NCBI GenBank assembly: GCA_946482115.1
Contig: CAMLQP010000146.1
Coordinates: forward strand, 1 to 7,298
DNA: 7,298 bases
Direction of reading: 5' to 3'
Source: an uncultured Comamonadaceae bacterium
GTDB lineage: Bacteria; Pseudomonadota; Gammaproteobacteria; Burkholderiales; Burkholderiaceae
The notes beneath the pieces are model-generated. The model had not been told where the DNA came from, made no database searches, and saw only the letters and a program-made list of their open reading frames with translations. This document shows, piece by piece, positions 6,334 through 7,298 of this stretch. The translations under genes and the position numbers were made by a program. The first letter of the stretch is position 1. Each line of letters opens with the position of its first letter.

Positions 6334-7058
6334 GCCTGAACCCGCCCGCCTCGCCCCTGGCCGACGCCGCCGCCAGCGTGGATGCCGCCATCACCAGCCG
6401 CATGTCGGTGCGGGCCTTCCTGCCCACGCCGGTGCCGCGAGAGACCATCGCCCACTTGCTGCGGGTGGCCAGCCGCGCGCCCTCGGGCACCAACACCCAG
6501 CCCTGGAAGGTCTATGTGCTGCAGGGCGCCAGCCGCGACAGCCTGGTCGAGAAGGTCTGCGCCGCGCACGACGCGCTGCGCGCCGACCCGTCGCTGGCCG
6601 AGACCTACCGCGAAGCCTACGACTACTACCCCACACAATGGGCCAGCCCCTACATCGACCGCCGCCGCGAGAACGGCTGGGGCCTGTACGGGCTGCTGGG
6701 CATCGGCAAGGGCGACAAGGACAAGATGCACGCCCAGCACCAGCGCAACTTCCGCTTCTTTGACGCGCCTGTGGGCCTGATGTTCACCATCGAGAAGGTG
6801 ATGGGCCGCGGCTCGCTGGTGGACATGGGCATGTTCATCCAGAACGTGATGGTGGCCGCGCGCGGCCACGGCCTGCACACCTGCCCGCAGGCGGCCTGGA
6901 ACGGCTTTGCCCGCATCATCCTGCCCCACGTGGGCGCCAGCGATAACGAAATGCTGGTCTGCGGCCTGTCGCTCGGCCACGCCGATCCGGACCACATCGT
7001 CAACACCTTCCACACCCCCCGCGAGCCGGTGGAGAACTTCACCACCTGGCTCGAATGA
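6330..7058 (+). CDS. Nitroreductase-family FMN oxidoreductase
   Basis: A 242-residue flavoprotein of the nitroreductase fold, which typically uses FMN and NAD(P)H to reduce nitroaromatics, quinones or enones as a homodimer. The N-terminal FMN-phosphate motif [12 protein letters not shown] (24–35) is followed by the hallmark [16 protein letters not shown] (49–64). A middle region with an aromatic-rich [12 protein letters not shown] segment precedes [22 protein letters not shown], the dimer helix, and CPQAAW. Near the C terminus [25 protein letters not shown] has the usual LGxAD…N…RxP flavin-binding pattern. The start is GTG 6330, in a GTGA overlap with the thioesterase stop and with GGAG 8 nt upstream. 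Length is typical for the larger bacterial members that have an insertion (about 220–245). Substrate unknown. Confidence 0.92.
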   Translation: MSLNPPASPLADAAASVDAAITSRMSVRAFLPTPVPRETIAHLLRVASRAPSGTNTQPWKVYVLQGASRDSLVEKVCAAHDALRADPSLAETYREAYDYYPTQWASPYIDRRRENGWGLYGLLGIGKGDKDKMHAQHQRNFRFFDAPVGLMFTIEKVMGRGSLVDMGMFIQNVMVAARGHGLHTCPQAAWNGFARIILPHVGASDNEMLVCGLSLGHADPDHIVNTFHTPREPVENFTTWLE

Positions 7059-7063
7059 CGACA

Positions 7064-7069
7064 AAGGAG
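7064..7069 (+). promoter_or_regulatory. Strong ribosome binding site of the FKBP gene
   Basis: AAGGAG lies 8 nt before ATG 7078 in the 19-nt gap after the nitroreductase stop. It is the closest match to the consensus in the window and suggests efficient translation of the isomerase. Confidence 0.75.
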
Positions 7070-7077
7070 CTTTTGCC

Positions 7078-7298
7078 ATGATCACCACCCCTTCCGGCCT
7101 GCAATACGAAGACACCGTGGCCGGCACCGGCGCGGTCGCCGCCGCCGGCAAACGCGTCACCGTGCACTACACCGGCTGGCTCTATGCCGACGGCCAGATC
7201 GGCGACAAGTTCGATTCCAGCAAGGACCGCAACGACCCCTTCGTCTTCCCGCTGGGCGCCGGCCACGTCATCAAGGGCTGGGACGAAGGCGTGCAGGG
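7078..7298 (+). CDS. FKBP-type peptidyl-prolyl isomerase, 3'-truncated by window edge
   Basis: The first 73 residues of a small FKBP-type peptidyl-prolyl cis–trans isomerase, which speeds rotation about Xaa–Pro bonds in folding proteins. Diagnostic motifs are [13 protein letters not shown] (6–18), VTVHYTGWL (27–35), [19 protein letters not shown] (44–62) and [10 protein letters not shown] (64–73), which form the beta sheet and hydrophobic pocket of the FKBP domain. The full single-domain protein is usually about 115–120 residues, so about 40 are missing. The protein starts directly with the domain and has no signal peptide, so it is cytosolic. It follows the nitroreductase by 19 nt and may share its transcript, though a role linked to it is not evident. 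Confidence 0.95.
   Translation, partial: MITTPSGLQYEDTVAGTGAVAAAGKRVTVHYTGWLYADGQIGDKFDSSKDRNDPFVFPLGAGHVIKGWDEGVQ

Noticed and set aside
6258..7160. Long antisense open frame opposite the nitroreductase and start of the FKBP gene
   Set aside because: Its translation is H/V/A/G-rich without a recognisable fold, while the opposite strand encodes two clear enzymes; typical of high-GC shadows. The same applies to the antisense frames at 955–1614 and 1472–2563 and to the + strand frames at 3319–4107 and 4007–4861.
1..7298. Mobile elements, CRISPR arrays, RNA genes, toxin–antitoxin or defence genes
   Set aside because: I saw no transposase, long repeats, spaced repeat array, tRNA-like fold or toxin-like small gene pair; base and codon use look uniform across the window.

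Overview
This window looks like ordinary core chromosome of a high-GC betaproteobacterium, most likely a member of the Comamonadaceae (Acidovorax / Hydrogenophaga / Variovorax type). The support is the strong G/C bias at third codon positions, the purA–phosphoribosyltransferase pair, a short PHB-type phasin with its regulatory region, and a Burkholderiales-like set of small enzymes. I place the organism from memory of protein families, not from a search. I see no mobile element, CRISPR array, tRNA or rRNA, and no gene-free stretch longer than about 180 bases.

Left block, + strand (1–2999): the 3' three quarters of purA (adenylosuccinate synthetase), a 174-residue PRPP-binding phosphoribosyltransferase, a cystathionine beta-lyase-like PLP enzyme (metC), and a 59-residue charge-segregated protein that starts at TTG. 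The gaps are short (22, 4 and 37 nt), so this may be one transcription unit joining purine synthesis and salvage with a methionine-pathway enzyme. The block ends tail to tail, 10 nt away, with the next gene.

Middle block, - strand (3010–4900): an Old Yellow Enzyme family ene-reductase preceded by an intrinsic terminator, then a phasin gene (phaP). The terminator ends the phaP transcript. Upstream of phaP there is a good sigma70-type promoter (TTGCAT, 16 nt, TATAAT). It lies between two copies of the dyad TGYTGC-N3-GCAGCA, which resembles the CTGC-N3-GCAG site reported for the PHB-sensing repressor PhaR. This is the most informative regulatory feature in the window.

Right block, + strand (4955–7298): divergent from phaP. 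A histone-deacetylase-superfamily hydrolase, a hotdog-fold acyl-CoA thioesterase and a nitroreductase-family flavoprotein are joined by 4-nt stop/start overlaps (ATGA and GTGA). After 19 nt comes a cytosolic FKBP-type peptidyl-prolyl isomerase cut by the window edge. The first three are probably translationally coupled, but their substrates cannot be read from sequence.

I found no clearly novel biological system. The points most worth a second look are the paired operators around the phaP promoter, the chance that they also affect the divergent deacetylase operon, and the tightly coupled deacetylase–thioesterase–nitroreductase cluster.
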